A program made the position numbers and the translations under genes. DNA of 64,000 nt, from contig NZ_CP041046.1 of assembly GCF_006385595.1 (NCBI RefSeq), positions 1,302,001-1,366,000 of the forward strand, read 5' to 3'. Shown here piece by piece: positions 1 to 9,344 of this stretch (the first letter of the stretch is position 1; each line of letters begins with the position of its first letter). The DNA is from Luteibacter pinisoli (GTDB lineage Bacteria > Pseudomonadota > Gammaproteobacteria > Xanthomonadales > Rhodanobacteraceae). Under the pieces are notes generated by a model, which saw only the letters and a program-made list of their open reading frames with translations, did no database searches and was not told the origin of the DNA.

Positions 1-839
1 CGAGGCCATCACGCCGTACGAGACGGTATCCAGGGCGTCCAGGTCGGTGGCCTCGTCGGAGAACACGATGTTGCCCTTTGGCACGTCGGCCATGCCGTGG
101 TCGGACACCACCACGATGTTCATGTGCTCGTACAGGCCGCGCTGGCGCAGCTGTGCCACCAGGTAGGCCAGGGCGTCGTCCACTTCACGCAGGGCGGCGT
201 CCACTTCCGGGGAATCCGGCCCGAATTCGTGGCCGGCGTGGTCCACCGCGTCGAAGTACAGCGTTTCGAACGACGGCTTCAGGCCCGGCTCGTCGATCCA
301 CGACAGCAGCTTGTCCACGCGTGCCTTCGAGCTCAGCGAATCGTCGAACGGGATCCAGCGATCCGGGCGCACGCCGTGGATCTCGGCCTCGGTACCCGGC
401 CAGAACATCGTGGCCGTATGCAGGCCATGCTTCTGCGCCGTCACCCAGATCGGTTCGGCCTCGGCCCACCAGCGGCCATCGCTGGTCGCCGCGTGGTTGC
501 CAGGCTGAAGCGGCCCAGTGCCGGGTCGCGCATCGTGTTGTTCACGATGCCGTTGCGGTCCGGCACGCGGCCGGTCACCAGCGTGTAGTGGTTGGGGAAG
601 GTGAGCGAGGGGAACGACGGCCACATGTACGGCGCATGCGCGCCCTCATCCGACATCGCCTGCAGGGTCGGGGTCAGGTGGCGCTCGACGTAGTCGGCGC
701 GGAACGCGTCAATCGACACCAGCAGTACCGGGTCGGGCGCTTTGGTGGTGGTCTGTGCGGGGTGGGTGGCACACCCGGCAAGGACGAGGAGGAAAAACGC
801 CGTGAAAAGGCGTGGCAGGCGGGGAAACGTGGCATTCAT
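1..839 (-). pseudogene. NPP-family phosphodiesterase lipoprotein, frameshifted and cut by window edge
   Basis: Ectonucleotide pyrophosphatase/phosphodiesterase (alkaline phosphatase superfamily). The start at 839 gives MNATFP and a lipoprotein signal ending in LAGC, so the product would be membrane-anchored in the envelope. Family features are visible: the metal-ligand SIDAFRADY near residue 43, the nucleophile region PSLTFPNHYTLVTG, and DHGM about 60-120 bases from the left edge. Reading frame is lost near position 500: one frame runs through GRFSL, then continues in another frame as DGRWWAEAEPIWVTAQK with no stop to position 1. A single missing C in the run at about 499-501 explains it. The gene is therefore a pseudogene or carries a sequencing error. 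The C-terminus lies outside the window. It is divergent from the next gene, with 54 bases between starts. Confidence 0.8.
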
Positions 840-893
840 GGGCGGACGCGTAGGCTCTGGTACTAAGCAATCCGCCCATGATGGACGAGTCAC

Positions 894-1286
894 ATGACCA
901 ACGCATCACGCAAGTTCATGCTCTCCCTTCTTGCCGTCGTACCCGTCCTTGCGTTCGCGCAGGCCGCGCCGCAGCCGGCCGCCGCGCCGAAGCCCGCGCC
1001 GCGCCCCAAGGTGTACACGCCGGTGCAGAGCCCCAGCCAGCGCTGGCAGCAGCAGTCCAGCCAGCAGCAGCTGATCAATCGGCAGAACCAGAACGCGGTG
1101 CAGGAGCAGCTGCGCCAGAACAACCTGAATAACCAGGCGAACAGTGCGACGGACCCGGCCATGCGCACACAGCTGAATAACGCCAACCAGTCGCAGCAAC
1201 AGCAGTACCGCGCGCGCCAGGACGCCGCCGCCCGGCAGTACCAGGACAAGCAGACGGTCCAGCCGGCGCCGGCCACCACCCGATAA
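894..1286 (+). CDS. Gln/Asn-rich secreted hypothetical protein
   Basis: 130 aa, function not recognised. Residues 1-24 form a Sec signal peptide ending AFAQA. The mature part starts with a Pro/Ala/Lys stretch (about residues 25-45) and then becomes very rich in Gln and Asn, with blocks such as WQQQSSQQQL and NQSQQQQYRARQ. No Cys and no enzymatic motif is visible. The composition suggests an extended or helical periplasmic protein rather than an enzyme. The gene is divergent from the frameshifted phosphodiesterase and separated from it by only 54 bases, so their promoters must overlap. The codon pattern matches the high-GC neighbours and the signal peptide is convincing, so I regard it as a real gene. 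Confidence 0.7.
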   Translation: MTNASRKFMLSLLAVVPVLAFAQAAPQPAAAPKPAPRPKVYTPVQSPSQRWQQQSSQQQLINRQNQNAVQEQLRQNNLNNQANSATDPAMRTQLNNANQSQQQQYRARQDAAARQYQDKQTVQPAPATTR

Positions 1287-1341
1287 GGGCAAGGTGTACC
1301 AACGTGTTGCGACGCACATGGCCCGCAAGGGCCGGGCGGCT

Positions 1342-1347
1342 CATAAT
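1342..1347 (+). promoter_or_regulatory. Candidate -10 element for hutU
   Basis: CATAAT at 1342-1347 lies 36 bases before the hutU start in an otherwise GC-rich gap. No convincing -35 hexamer sits 16-18 bases upstream, so this is a weak call based on one hexamer. A small GGCCC-GCAA-GGGCC hairpin (1320-1333) lies just upstream. Confidence 0.25.
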
Positions 1348-1382
1348 CGGGGATTCGCTTCCACACCCCTACGGAGCTTCCG

Positions 1383-3056
<1,674 letters not shown>

Positions 3057-3062
3057 GCGGCC

Positions 3063-3737
3063 TTAGCGGCCGTTGGCCCAGGTCGCCGTGTACATGTCGG
3101 GATAGATCCGCTCGAGGGCCAGCACCTTCGGGCGGTCGTTGAAGACGATGTACATGGCGTCCGGGTTCAGGTGCATGTAGTCCTGGTGCTCGCCCTCGGC
3201 CTGCCAGAAGCCCTTCAGCGGCACCACCTGGGTCACGATCGGGCTGCTGAAGGCGTGGGCCGCGCTCAGCTGGGCCACGTAGGCCTTCGCGACCTTCTCC
3301 TGCTCCGGCGTGGCGTAGAACACCGCCGAGCGGTACTGGGTGCCCATGTCCGGGCCCTGGCGGTTCAGGGTCGTCGGGTCCATGGCCACCGAGAAGAACA
3401 CCTGCAGCAGCTGGCCGTAGCTCACCTGGCCTGGGTCGTACGTGACCCGCACGGACTCGGCGTGGCCGGTGTCGCCATCGCTGACGTCATCGTAGTTGGC
3501 ATGGGCCGCGTCGCCGCCGGTATAGCCGGCGCGCACGCTTTTCACGCCCTTCACATGCTGGAAGACACCCTCCACGCCCCAGAAGCATCCGCCCGCGAAC
3601 ACGGCGGTGGCTTCGCCGGGCGCCCGGGTGGCGTCCACGGCGGGGGCTGGCAGCTTCAGGCCTTCGTCGCGGGCGGAGGCGGACGAGCAGGCGGCAAGGG
3701 CGGTGAACACAAGCGGGAACAGGATCGGGCGGCGCAT
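3063..3737 (-). CDS. msrA: Peptide methionine (S)-S-oxide reductase, lipoprotein form
   Basis: Reduces methionine-S-sulfoxide in oxidised proteins. The catalytic GCFWGVE motif is at about residues 50-56, followed by the expected YTGG, HAESV, and MGTQYRSAVFY segments. The N-terminus (residues 1-16) is a signal sequence with the lipobox-like LAAC, so the enzyme is probably anchored in the periplasm and repairs envelope proteins, unlike the cytoplasmic MsrA of many bacteria. CGGAGAA lies 7 bases before the ATG. It is a single-gene unit: convergent with hutU and divergent from the HD-GYP gene. No msrB is fused or adjacent. The length of 224 aa fits a standard MsrA domain plus exported leader. Confidence 0.95.
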   Translation of the reverse strand: MRRPILFPLVFTALAACSSASARDEGLKLPAPAVDATRAPGEATAVFAGGCFWGVEGVFQHVKGVKSVRAGYTGGDAAHANYDDVSDGDTGHAESVRVTYDPGQVSYGQLLQVFFSVAMDPTTLNRQGPDMGTQYRSAVFYATPEQEKVAKAYVAQLSAAHAFSSPIVTQVVPLKGFWQAEGEHQDYMHLNPDAMYIVFNDRPKVLALERIYPDMYTATWANGR

Positions 3738-3875
3738 GGCGGTTCTCCGAAGGGTACGTGCCAGTAGACCGGGGGCGGCATGGTTTTATTACAGCGCCCG
3801 CCCTACAGTACGCCGCCCCGCGGCCGATACATTCCGAACGACGGTGGGGTTCCCAGCGAGAGGAGGCACGGGAAG

Positions 3876-5123
3876 GTGGCGTACGACCTGGTAGAGCGAC
3901 GTGTGGCCGTGATCGATCTGCAGATCGGCATGTTCGTCAGTCGCCTGGATTGCGAGTGGTCCGATACGCCGTTCCCGTTGCAGGGAGTGCCGGTCACGTC
4001 GCGCGAGGACATCGACAACCTCGCCAAATTCTGCAAGCACGTGTTCGTGGACACGCAGCGCCAGGTGGCGGCGTCGCGGCTGGCGCCGGCGTCCGTGGTC
4101 ACGGGCGGCAGCGCGCGCCCGGCACCCGCGCGTCCCGCCGTGAACACCCGCCTGGTCACCCAGCACGCCTACACCGATACCGCCTCGTTCGACGACGAAA
4201 TGCCCCGTGCGCGCGAAGCCTTCGACACCGTGTCGCACTTCGCCGAGCAGATGGTGGCCGACATCGAAGCGGGCAAGACGATTGATCCGCAGGCGCTCGA
4301 AGCGGCCGTGCGGCCGATGGTCGCCAGCGTCCTGCGCAGCGGCGATGCGTTTTTCTGGATTGAAAGCCTGCGCCGCCACGACAGTTACAGCTTCCGGCAT
4401 GCCGTTGGCTGCAGCACCCTGGCGGCCTCGTTCGGCCGGCACATGGGCTTCAACGGTGAGGCCATCGTCAGCCTGGCGGCCGGCGGCCTGCTGATGGACG
4501 TGGGCAAGGCCCAGCTGCCCAAGGAGATGCTTGAGCGCCAGGGCCCATTGAATGACGCCGAATGGGATCTCGCCCGGCACCATGTGGAGGAGGGCGGCGC
4601 CATCCTCGATACCGCCGGGGTGACGGACCAGGAAGTGCGCGACATGGTGCTCACCCATCACGAGCGCTACGACGGCACGGGCTACCCCTCCGGGCTGGCC
4701 GGCACCGCCATTCCGCTGGCGGGACGCATGGCCGCCATCATCGACACCTACCACGCGATGTGCACGCCGCGCCCGTACCGGCCGGCGGTCTCCCAACACC
4801 TCGCCCTGCGCCAGCTGTACCAGGGCCGCGACCGTGAGTTCCAGGGCGAGCTGGTTGAACAGTTCCAGGCCTGCCTCGGCGTTTACCCCACCGGTACCCT
4901 GGTGGAGCTGAACACCGGCGAGGTGGCCGTGGTCATGGTGCAGAACCAGTCGCGGCGCCTGCAGCCGCGCGTGGCGATCATGACCAACGCCGAGAAGAGC
5001 CATCTCGACGACTTCCGCATCATCGACCTGATGCGCCAGGCCGAGGGCGTGCATCGCGAGATCCAGCGCACGCTCCCCGCGGGCAGCTACGACATCGACC
5101 CTTCCGAGTACTTCCTGGCATGA
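3876..5123 (+). CDS. HD-GYP domain protein with DUF3391 N-terminus and degenerate HD motif
   Basis: Predicted cyclic-di-GMP phosphodiesterase or receptor. I choose GTG 3876 because AGGAGG sits 9 bases upstream (3861-3866) and the protein then begins just before the DUF3391-like IDLQIGMFVSRLD. The ATG at 3780 would add 32 unrelated residues. The HD-GYP domain spans about residues 150-330. HHERYDGTGYP and the K of DVGK are intact, but the signature HD pair reads MD (LLMDVGK, Met at residue 207), so a metal-ligand His is missing. YDAL is replaced by YHAM. Catalysis is therefore doubtful. A roughly 70-residue tail follows. The stop overlaps the start of the GGDEF-EAL gene by 4 bases, so the two are translationally coupled and probably work together. 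Confidence 0.88.
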   Translation: MAYDLVERRVAVIDLQIGMFVSRLDCEWSDTPFPLQGVPVTSREDIDNLAKFCKHVFVDTQRQVAASRLAPASVVTGGSARPAPARPAVNTRLVTQHAYTDTASFDDEMPRAREAFDTVSHFAEQMVADIEAGKTIDPQALEAAVRPMVASVLRSGDAFFWIESLRRHDSYSFRHAVGCSTLAASFGRHMGFNGEAIVSLAAGGLLMDVGKAQLPKEMLERQGPLNDAEWDLARHHVEEGGAILDTAGVTDQEVRDMVLTHHERYDGTGYPSGLAGTAIPLAGRMAAIIDTYHAMCTPRPYRPAVSQHLALRQLYQGRDREFQGELVEQFQACLGVYPTGTLVELNTGEVAVVMVQNQSRRLQPRVAIMTNAEKSHLDDFRIIDLMRQAEGVHREIQRTLPAGSYDIDPSEYFLA

Positions 5124-6373
5124 GTGAGCGCGCCCACATCCTGCCTGCGTTGCAGGGCAGCCTCGACCGCGCCCGGAACGAATCCGGCCTGTGCGCGTTG
5201 TTGGTGGTGCGCCTGCGCGGGATGCGCGAGGCGCAGCTGCGCTACGGCTACGCCTTCGGTGACGACATCATGCTGGCGGCGCGCGAACGCATCGCCTCGG
5301 TGCTGCGCCATTTCGATACCGTCTATCTGGCGGGCGACGACAGCTTCGTGGTGGTGCTTCCGAGCATCCGTAACCGCACGCACGCACTGCTGGCCGCCAC
5401 CCGCATCGTCGGCTCGTTCGACGACACGCCACTGATCCACGGTGACCGTAACTGGCACGGCCGCGCCATCGTCGGCGTCGCCCTGTGCCCCGACCACGGC
5501 ACCGCCGCCGAGCTGCTGTTTCGCCGGGCGGAACTGGCCCACGATGAGGCCCTGCGCGTCGGCGAACCGTTCGCCATCTACCAGCCGGAAGTGACCCCGG
5601 TGGAAATCCTCTACGGCGAGCTGCGCGACGATATCGCCGCCAACAAGCTCGACGTGGTGTTCCAGCCCCTGTACGACCTCCGCCGCGGCGAGATCGTCAG
5701 CGTGGAATCGCTGGCGCGCTGGACGACCAGCGCGTTTGGCGTGGTGCCGCCGTCCGATTTCGTGCCCTTCGCCGAACGCAGTGACCTCATCGTCCCGCTG
5801 ACCCGCTGGAGCCTCAACGCCTCGCTGCGGCACGCCGCGGCGTTGCATCGCGGCGGCTGCCCCCTCGATGTCGCGATCAACCTTTCACCGCGCGTGTTCG
5901 CGGAGCAGGGCTTTGCCGAGCAGCTGCTCGGCGCGCTGGAAATCTGGGGCGTGCCGCCGGAAGCCACCATCGTCGAGATCACCGAGACCGCGCTGCTCAC
6001 CGACATGGACATGAGCGTGCGCGTGCTTCGCCGCCTGCGTGATTGCGGCGTGCGCGTGGCCATCGACGATTTCGGCACCGGCTACGCTTCGTTCGCGTAC
6101 CTGCGGCATTTCCCGGCCACCGAGCTGAAGATCGACCGCAGCTTCGTCGACGCCATCGTCAGTGACCGTCGCACCGAGCAGGTGGTGCGCGCCATGGTGG
6201 AAGTGGCCCACCGGCTGGGTCTGGAAGCCGTGGCCGAAGGCGTGGAGAACGAAGAGACCCTGCGCCGGCTGGTGGAGATGGACTGCGATATCGTCCAGGG
6301 CTACCACATCGGCCATCCGATGCCGGCCGAAGCATTCGTCGCCGAGCGCCTCGCCGCCGCCTCGATGGTCTGA
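5120..6373 (+). CDS. GGDEF-EAL protein, degenerate GGDEF and intact EAL phosphodiesterase
   Basis: 417 aa cytoplasmic cyclic-di-GMP enzyme. Residues 1-150 form a shortened GGDEF domain whose active-site loop reads AGDDS (residues 71-75) instead of GG(D/E)EF, so diguanylate cyclase activity is unlikely. Residues 165-410 form an EAL domain with all expected catalytic and metal residues: ESLARW (Ser in place of the usual Ala), INLSPRVF, EITETALL, DDFGTG, ELKIDRSF, AEGVEN and QGYHIGHPM. I infer an active phosphodiesterase that hydrolyses c-di-GMP to pGpG. No membrane segment or sensory domain is present. ATGA overlap with the HD-GYP gene indicates one operon. Its position beside pil genes suggests a role in pilus or motility control, but that is inference. 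Confidence 0.93.
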   Translation: MSERAHILPALQGSLDRARNESGLCALLVVRLRGMREAQLRYGYAFGDDIMLAARERIASVLRHFDTVYLAGDDSFVVVLPSIRNRTHALLAATRIVGSFDDTPLIHGDRNWHGRAIVGVALCPDHGTAAELLFRRAELAHDEALRVGEPFAIYQPEVTPVEILYGELRDDIAANKLDVVFQPLYDLRRGEIVSVESLARWTTSAFGVVPPSDFVPFAERSDLIVPLTRWSLNASLRHAAALHRGGCPLDVAINLSPRVFAEQGFAEQLLGALEIWGVPPEATIVEITETALLTDMDMSVRVLRRLRDCGVRVAIDDFGTGYASFAYLRHFPATELKIDRSFVDAIVSDRRTEQVVRAMVEVAHRLGLEAVAEGVENEETLRRLVEMDCDIVQGYHIGHPMPAEAFVAERLAAASMV

Positions 6374-6386
6374 CGCTCGCTCGCCG

Positions 6387-6989
6387 TTAGCGGCTGAGTG
6401 CCAGGTAACGGTGGTGCATGCGTTGCACCTGCACCGCCAGCGCCGCCTCATCCCCCGCGTTCTCGATCACGTCATCCGCGATCGCCAGGCGCGCCTCGCG
6501 CGAGGCCTGCGCCGCGATCATCGTTCGCGCCAGCGCCTCGTCGATACCATCACGCTGCGTCAGTCGCGCGATACGTAGCTCTTCCGGCGCATCCACCACC
6601 AGCACGCGATCCACCCAGCGGTAATGCGCGTGGTTTTCCACCAGCAGCGGGATCGACAGGATGCAATACGGCCCGGTGTCGGCCGCCGCGGCATCGCGCA
6701 GCCAGGCGCGGATGCGCGGGTGGAGGATGCCTTCCAGGCGCGTGCGTGCCCCCGGGTCGGCGAACACCCGCTGGCGCATGGCGGCGCGATCCAGGCGGCC
6801 CTTGGCATCCAGCGCGTCCGCACCAAACGCGCGCGCCACTTCCGTCAGCGCATCGGAACCCGGCTCAACCACCGCGCGGGCCGCGACGTCGGCGTCGTAA
6901 GCCCGCACGCCCAGCCCCTCGAACTGCCGCTCCACCGCGCTCTTGCCCGCGGCGACGCCACCGGTGAGCGCGACGACGAAGCGGCTCAT
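6387..6989 (-). CDS. coaE: Dephospho-CoA kinase
   Basis: Last step of coenzyme A synthesis: ATP-dependent phosphorylation of the 3'-OH of dephospho-CoA (EC 2.7.1.24). The P-loop is GGVAAGKSAV at residues 9-18, and VGVRAYDADVAAR follows with the Asp of the acceptor site. HPRIRAWL and LLVENHAHYRWVDRVLVVD are typical. 200 aa is the usual size. Its start overlaps the stop of pilD by 4 bases (ATGA), the conserved pilD-coaE arrangement in Pseudomonas and Xanthomonas. It is convergent with the EAL gene, with a 13-base gap. Confidence 0.97.
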   Translation of the reverse strand: MSRFVVALTGGVAAGKSAVERQFEGLGVRAYDADVAARAVVEPGSDALTEVARAFGADALDAKGRLDRAAMRQRVFADPGARTRLEGILHPRIRAWLRDAAAADTGPYCILSIPLLVENHAHYRWVDRVLVVDAPEELRIARLTQRDGIDEALARTMIAAQASREARLAIADDVIENAGDEAALAVQVQRMHHRYLALSR

Positions 6990-7855
6990 CGCAGGCCCGT
7001 CATCTGCAGGTAAGCCCCGAGGATCCGGTCACCCGCCATCAGCCAGACCCAGCCTGCCGCCGCGATATACGGGCCGAACGGGATGGGGACATCACGCTGG
7101 TGCTTGAAGAACAGCATCATCGAGCCGCCCACGATGGCGCCGATAAACGACGACAGCATGATGATCGGCAGCAGGGCGACTGGGCCCATCCACGCGCCGA
7201 GGGCCGCCAGCAGCTTGAAGTCGCCAAAGCCCATGCCCTCCTTGCCCGTGAGCAGGCGGAAGGCCTGGTACACCGACCAGAGGCTGAGGTAGCCGATGAG
7301 TGCGGCGAGGATGGCGGCCGGTGGCGACACGGGGAGCGGCTGCCAGCCCGGGATCAGGGTCAGGCCGAGGCCGATCCACAGCAGCGGGTAGTTCAGTTCA
7401 TCCGGGAGCAGCTGCGTGCGTGCATCGATACCGGAGAGGGCGATAAGGAACCAGGTGAACACCAGCGCCGCGAGGGCGCCCGCGGTGGGGCCGAAGCGCC
7501 ACACCACCGCCGCGCTGGCCAACCCCGAGAGCAGTTCCACCAGCGGATACTGCTTCGAAATGGGTTCGCGACAATAGCGGCAGCGGCCGCGCAGCAGCAG
7601 CCAGCCCAGCACCGGGATGTTGTCGTGCGCCGCCAGCGGATGCTTGCACTTCGGGCAATGCGAGCCTTCGACCACCACGCCCGGCGGCCGGACTTCGTCG
7701 ACCTCCGGCAGGTCCAGCACCTCGCGCGCCTGGCGGCGCCAGTCGGCCTGCATGCGTGCGGGCACGCGCAGGATCACCACGTTGAGGAAGCTGCCGACGA
7801 GGAGGCCGAGGACGCCGGCGACGGCCACCCAGAGGGCGAGGGGCAAATCAGACAT
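6986..7855 (-). CDS. pilD: Prepilin peptidase / N-methyltransferase
   Basis: Bifunctional inner-membrane aspartyl protease that cleaves type IV prepilins after the leader Gly and methylates the new N-terminal Phe. The protein has 289 aa and about 7-8 transmembrane segments. The cytoplasmic loop carries two CxxC zinc pairs (HCPKCKHPL and RCRYCREPI, residues about 68-98). Catalytic Asp residues are in GIDARTQLLPDE and the GxGD-type GFGDFK. Likely substrates are the two pilins at 23.2-24.4 kb. The gene is first in the pilD-coaE unit. An intrinsic terminator just upstream separates it from pilC, so it probably has its own promoter in the 80-base gap. Confidence 0.97.
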   Translation of the reverse strand: MSDLPLALWVAVAGVLGLLVGSFLNVVILRVPARMQADWRRQAREVLDLPEVDEVRPPGVVVEGSHCPKCKHPLAAHDNIPVLGWLLLRGRCRYCREPISKQYPLVELLSGLASAAVVWRFGPTAGALAALVFTWFLIALSGIDARTQLLPDELNYPLLWIGLGLTLIPGWQPLPVSPPAAILAALIGYLSLWSVYQAFRLLTGKEGMGFGDFKLLAALGAWMGPVALLPIIMLSSFIGAIVGGSMMLFFKHQRDVPIPFGPYIAAAGWVWLMAGDRILGAYLQMTGLR

Positions 7856-7874
7856 GGAAAATCCGTGATTCCAA

Positions 7875-7907
7875 GAAAAAACCCTTCGCCTGCGAAGGCG
7901 AAGGGTT
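7875..7907 (-). terminator. Intrinsic terminator downstream of pilC
   Basis: A perfect 12-bp stem, AACCCTTCGCCT (7880-7891) pairing with 7896-7907 across a 4-base loop, followed on the minus strand by six Ts (7875-7880). It lies 31 bases after the pilC stop and before pilD, so it ends the pilC transcript and separates it from pilD-coaE. Confidence 0.9.
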
Positions 7908-7937
7908 CCTATTGTGCCTTGGGGCAGGGCGGTACGG

Positions 7938-9203
7938 TCAGACCGTGCCGGCCAGCTTGAAGATCGGCAGGTACAGCGAGATCACCATGCCGCCGACGAG
8001 GACGCCGAGGATTACCATGATGAACGGCTCGAGCAGGCTGCTCAGCGTGTCCACCGCGGTGTTGACCTCTTCCTCGTAGAACTCGGCCACCTTGAACAGC
8101 ATGTGGTCGAGCGAGCCGGATTCCTCGCCGATGGCGGTCATCTGCACCACCATGTTGGGGAACAGGTTCACCTGGCGCATGGAGAGCTGGAGCTGGTGGC
8201 CGACGGAGATATCGTCGCGCATCTGCTTCACGGCTTCGCCGTAGACGATGCTGCCGGTGGCGCCCGCGACCGCATCCAGCGCTTCGACGAGGGGCACGCC
8301 CGCGTGGAAGGTGACACCGAGGGTACGGGCGAAGCGGGCGATGGCCGACTTGTGCAGGAGGTCACCGATCACCGGGATTTTCAGCGAGAAACGATCGAGG
8401 AAGTGGGCGAACTTCTGCGAGCGTTTCTTGAAGAAGATCAGGGCGAATACCGAGCCGACAATAATGCCAATGACCAGCCACCAGTACGACTGCATGAACT
8501 GCGACGCGGCCACGACAACCTGGGTGGGCGCCGGCAGCTCGGCCTTGGCTTCGGCGAAGGTCTGCTGGAACACCGGGACCACGAACAGCAGCAGGATCAT
8601 CGAGACGAGCAGGGCAACGACGAGCACCATGATTGGGTAGAACAAGGCCTTCTTGATCTTGGACTTGATGCTCTCCATGCGCTCTTTATAGGTCGCGACA
8701 GTATCGAGCACCGTATCGAGCACACCGGCGGACTCGCCCGCATGGACGAGGTTACGGTAGAGCTCGTCGAACTGGACCGGATACTGGGCCAGCGCCTCGT
8801 GGAGTGCGGCGCCACCCTCGATGCTGGTTCTCACATCGACGAGGATGTTCTTGAACCGGACGTTCTTCTGGCCCTGGGCGATGATGTCAAACGCCTGCAC
8901 CATGGGCACACCCGAGGCCATCATGGTGGCGATCTGGCGGCTGAAGATGGCGACGTCACGCGGTTTGACCGTGCTGCCCGCCGCGCCGAAAAGCGGCTTC
9001 GCGCGTTCACGCACCTGCTGCGGGTTCATCCCCTGGCGGCGCAGTTCGGCCTTGACGAGCGAGGCATTCTTTGCCTGCATCTCGCCCTTCATGCGCTTGC
9101 CGCGCTTGTCCAGCGCGGTCCAGTCGTACATCGTCAACTGGTTGACGGCAGCACGAGCGGCGCCGACGGCGCGCGCGTTCTTCGTAGCGGTGGCGGTAGC
9201 CAT
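7938..9203 (-). CDS. pilC: Type IV pilus inner-membrane platform protein
   Basis: Polytopic GspF/PilC protein that couples the PilB and PilT motors to pilin assembly. Two T2SSF domains are visible. The first (about residues 85-210) contains FSRQIATMMASGVP, EGGAALHEAL and LVHAGESAGVLD; the second (about 285-410) contains FARTLGVTFHAGVPLVEALD and AIGEESGSLDHML. Three membrane segments follow the classical pattern, the last at the extreme C-terminus (EPFIMVILGVLVGGMVISLYLPIF). 421 aa is about the normal size. It lies downstream of pilB with a 141-base gap that contains no gene. Confidence 0.97.
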   Translation of the reverse strand: MATATATKNARAVGAARAAVNQLTMYDWTALDKRGKRMKGEMQAKNASLVKAELRRQGMNPQQVRERAKPLFGAAGSTVKPRDVAIFSRQIATMMASGVPMVQAFDIIAQGQKNVRFKNILVDVRTSIEGGAALHEALAQYPVQFDELYRNLVHAGESAGVLDTVLDTVATYKERMESIKSKIKKALFYPIMVLVVALLVSMILLLFVVPVFQQTFAEAKAELPAPTQVVVAASQFMQSYWWLVIGIIVGSVFALIFFKKRSQKFAHFLDRFSLKIPVIGDLLHKSAIARFARTLGVTFHAGVPLVEALDAVAGATGSIVYGEAVKQMRDDISVGHQLQLSMRQVNLFPNMVVQMTAIGEESGSLDHMLFKVAEFYEEEVNTAVDTLSSLLEPFIMVILGVLVGGMVISLYLPIFKLAGTV

Positions 9204-9344
9204 GACGCGGTGTTCCCCCCGGGTAAATTGCTGAGGAGCCCCGCCCCGCGGGCCCCCTGTCTCTTATTCTAGTGTGAAGCTTCGGTGAGCGCCTTTCTGC
9301 CGGATGGCGCACAGGATTCGTGCGCCGAAGGCCGCCAGGCGGCG

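Noticed and set aside
9204..9344. Possible promoter in the pilB-pilC gap (TAGAAT-like on the minus strand)
   Set aside because: No -35 partner at the right spacing; a single hexamer in GC-rich DNA is not enough.
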